This document shows, in pieces, positions 4,284 to 5,146 of a stretch of DNA of 5,146 nucleotides. Position numbers and translations under genes: made by a program. The stretch spans positions 1-5,146 of the forward strand of contig JASKZT010000279.1 of NCBI GenBank assembly GCA_030145965.1. The letters are read 5' to 3'. Source of the DNA: Ornithinimicrobium sp. Its GTDB lineage: Bacteria > Actinomycetota > Actinomycetes > Actinomycetales > Dermatophilaceae. How positions within the stretch are numbered: position 1 is the stretch's first letter; the number at the start of each line of letters is the position of its first letter. Under the pieces are notes generated by a model. The model made no database searches. It was not told the DNA's origin and saw only the letters and a program-made list of their open reading frames with translations.

Positions 4284-5146
4284 TCAGCCGGCCGCGGGAC
4301 CGCCGAAGGTGACGACGTGGCGCAGGGCCGCCCGCAGGTCCCGGACCGTCCGGGCCCAGCCGCGCATCTCGTCCGCGGCCGTCCGGGCGCGGTCCGCGTC
4401 GCCGGCGGCACGCGCCTCGTCGACCGAGGAGCGCCAGCTGATCGTCTGCTCCTCGGCCAGCCCGATGAGGCGCAGGATGAGGTCGCGGTCGTGGTGGCAG
4501 ACGTCGGCGACGAGCGCCGGCTCCAGCCCCTCGGCCTCGGCGTCGAGCTCGAGGAGGGTGGTGAGCTCGACCGGCAGCTCCTCCTGCACCTCCGGGTCCG
4601 TGGGGGAGGCAGGCCCGGGCGCGTCGCCCGCGGTGCCCGGCGTGCTCGCGCTGCCGGTGCCGGCGGGCAGGGCCGTCGCCCCGGTGGCCGGGGAACCCCC
4701 GACGAGGTCGATCCAGCGCCGGCCGCGCACGCGCAGCGCCAGGTCCTCGTCCAGCCGGTCGATCTCACGACCCAGCAGCTCGACCATGCCGACGAGGTGG
4801 CGTGGCACGAACGGCAGGCAGGGGATCGCCACGCTGGCGACGAGCTGCCGTCCGACGAGGTGCAGCTTGCCGAAGACCGCCCGGCGGTTGAAGATCTCCG
4901 CCTCCCGCCGGGCCGCGTCCAGGTCTCCGATGTCCTGCACGGGGATGGCGAAGATCGTGACGACCGGCTGGGCGTCGGCGGTGCGCACGTAGACGAGCGC
5001 GCTGCCGAAGAGGATGGGGACGTCGCCGTCGTGGTCGTGCCGCGGCGGGTACCCCAGCGTGAGGTGCAGGGTGGCGTCGACGAGCCGGCGCAGCTCGGCC
5101 GGGGTCCGCACGGTCACCGCCGTGTCGAGGTCCAGCTGCGGGGTCG
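4284..5146 (-). CDS. YbjN/T3SS-chaperone-like domain protein (5' end uncertain, possibly beyond window)
   Basis: From a GTG at 5117 the product is 277 residues. The frame stays open to the window edge and no Shine-Dalgarno precedes that GTG, so the true start may lie outside. Residues 5-130 resemble the YbjN/type III secretion chaperone fold (TY-Chap): an N-terminal helix, the acidic HDHDGD at 27-32, paired strands ALVYVRT and PVVTIFAIPV, then EAEIFNRRAVFGKLHLV, QLVASVAIPC and a closing helix. Residues 141-178 are a low-complexity Ala/Gly/Pro/Ser/Thr linker. Residues 179-277 are predicted helical and charged (LTTLLELDAEAEGLEP..., DLILRLIGLAEEQ, SVDEARAAGDADRARTAADEMRGWARTVRDLRAALR), and I recognise no family there. 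Such chaperone-like domains are thought to bind peptides or partner proteins and occur in some actinobacterial conflict-type loci. No signal peptide or membrane segment is seen. A 109-bp gap separates it from the nucleotidyltransferase gene, so membership in the same operon is possible but not shown. Confidence 0.65.
   Translation of the reverse strand, partial: TPQLDLDTAVTVRTPAELRRLVDATLHLTLGYPPRHDHDGDVPILFGSALVYVRTADAQPVVTIFAIPVQDIGDLDAARREAEIFNRRAVFGKLHLVGRQLVASVAIPCLPFVPRHLVGMVELLGREIDRLDEDLALRVRGRRWIDLVGGSPATGATALPAGTGSASTPGTAGDAPGPASPTDPEVQEELPVELTTLLELDAEAEGLEPALVADVCHHDRDLILRLIGLAEEQTISWRSSVDEARAAGDADRARTAADEMRGWARTVRDLRAALRHVVTFGGPAAG

Noticed and set aside
3566..4768. Longer reading of the nucleotidyltransferase frame (400 codons)
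   Set aside because: The first 198 codons are a shadow of the YbjN-like gene and the intergenic gap; the recognisable domain begins at ATG 4174.
1..5146. CRISPR arrays, tRNA/rRNA genes, insertion sequences, attachment sites
   Set aside because: No spaced repeats, no tRNA-like cloverleaf, no transposase motifs and no flanking inverted or direct repeats were seen by eye on either strand.

Overview
The window is very GC-rich and gene-dense, with strong purine-rich ribosome binding sites, GTG/TTG starts, leaderless-looking starts and a SpoIID protein fused to a cell wall binding type 2 repeat. Together these point to an actinobacterium. A non-sporulating Micrococcales lineage (Intrasporangiaceae/Ornithinimicrobiaceae type) is my best guess, but it rests on general family knowledge and not on a marker gene.

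Left part (1-1735): a secreted SpoIID/LytB-type cell-wall protein is read on the minus strand from a TTG start at 1562 and runs off the left edge inside its first cell wall binding repeat. Its upstream region (1563-1735) is a compact divergent control region. It holds a candidate sigma-70-type promoter, a tandem GTCACA repeat with 9-bp period that resembles the published MtrA response-regulator site, an 18-bp near-perfect palindrome, and, for the opposite gene, a TANNNT -10 element spaced exactly for a leaderless transcript.

Middle part (1736-2602): an epoxide-hydrolase-type alpha/beta hydrolase on the plus strand with a complete Asp-His-Asp catalytic set. Its 3' end overlaps by 76 bp, tail to tail, the metallophosphoesterase gene coming from the right.

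Right part (2527-5146): four minus-strand genes. In transcription order they are a YbjN/T3SS-chaperone-like protein (5' end possibly outside the window), a 109-bp gap with a hairpin and a possible leaderless promoter, then three genes tightly joined by 4-base start/stop overlaps: a nucleotidyltransferase, an 84-residue BON-domain protein and a calcineurin-like metallophosphoesterase. The coupling implies that the last three work together. A nucleotidyl-transfer enzyme, a small binding domain and a phosphoesterase could form a modify/bind/reverse set, but no substrate can be read from the sequence. This trio and the MtrA-like site are the two most interesting things here.
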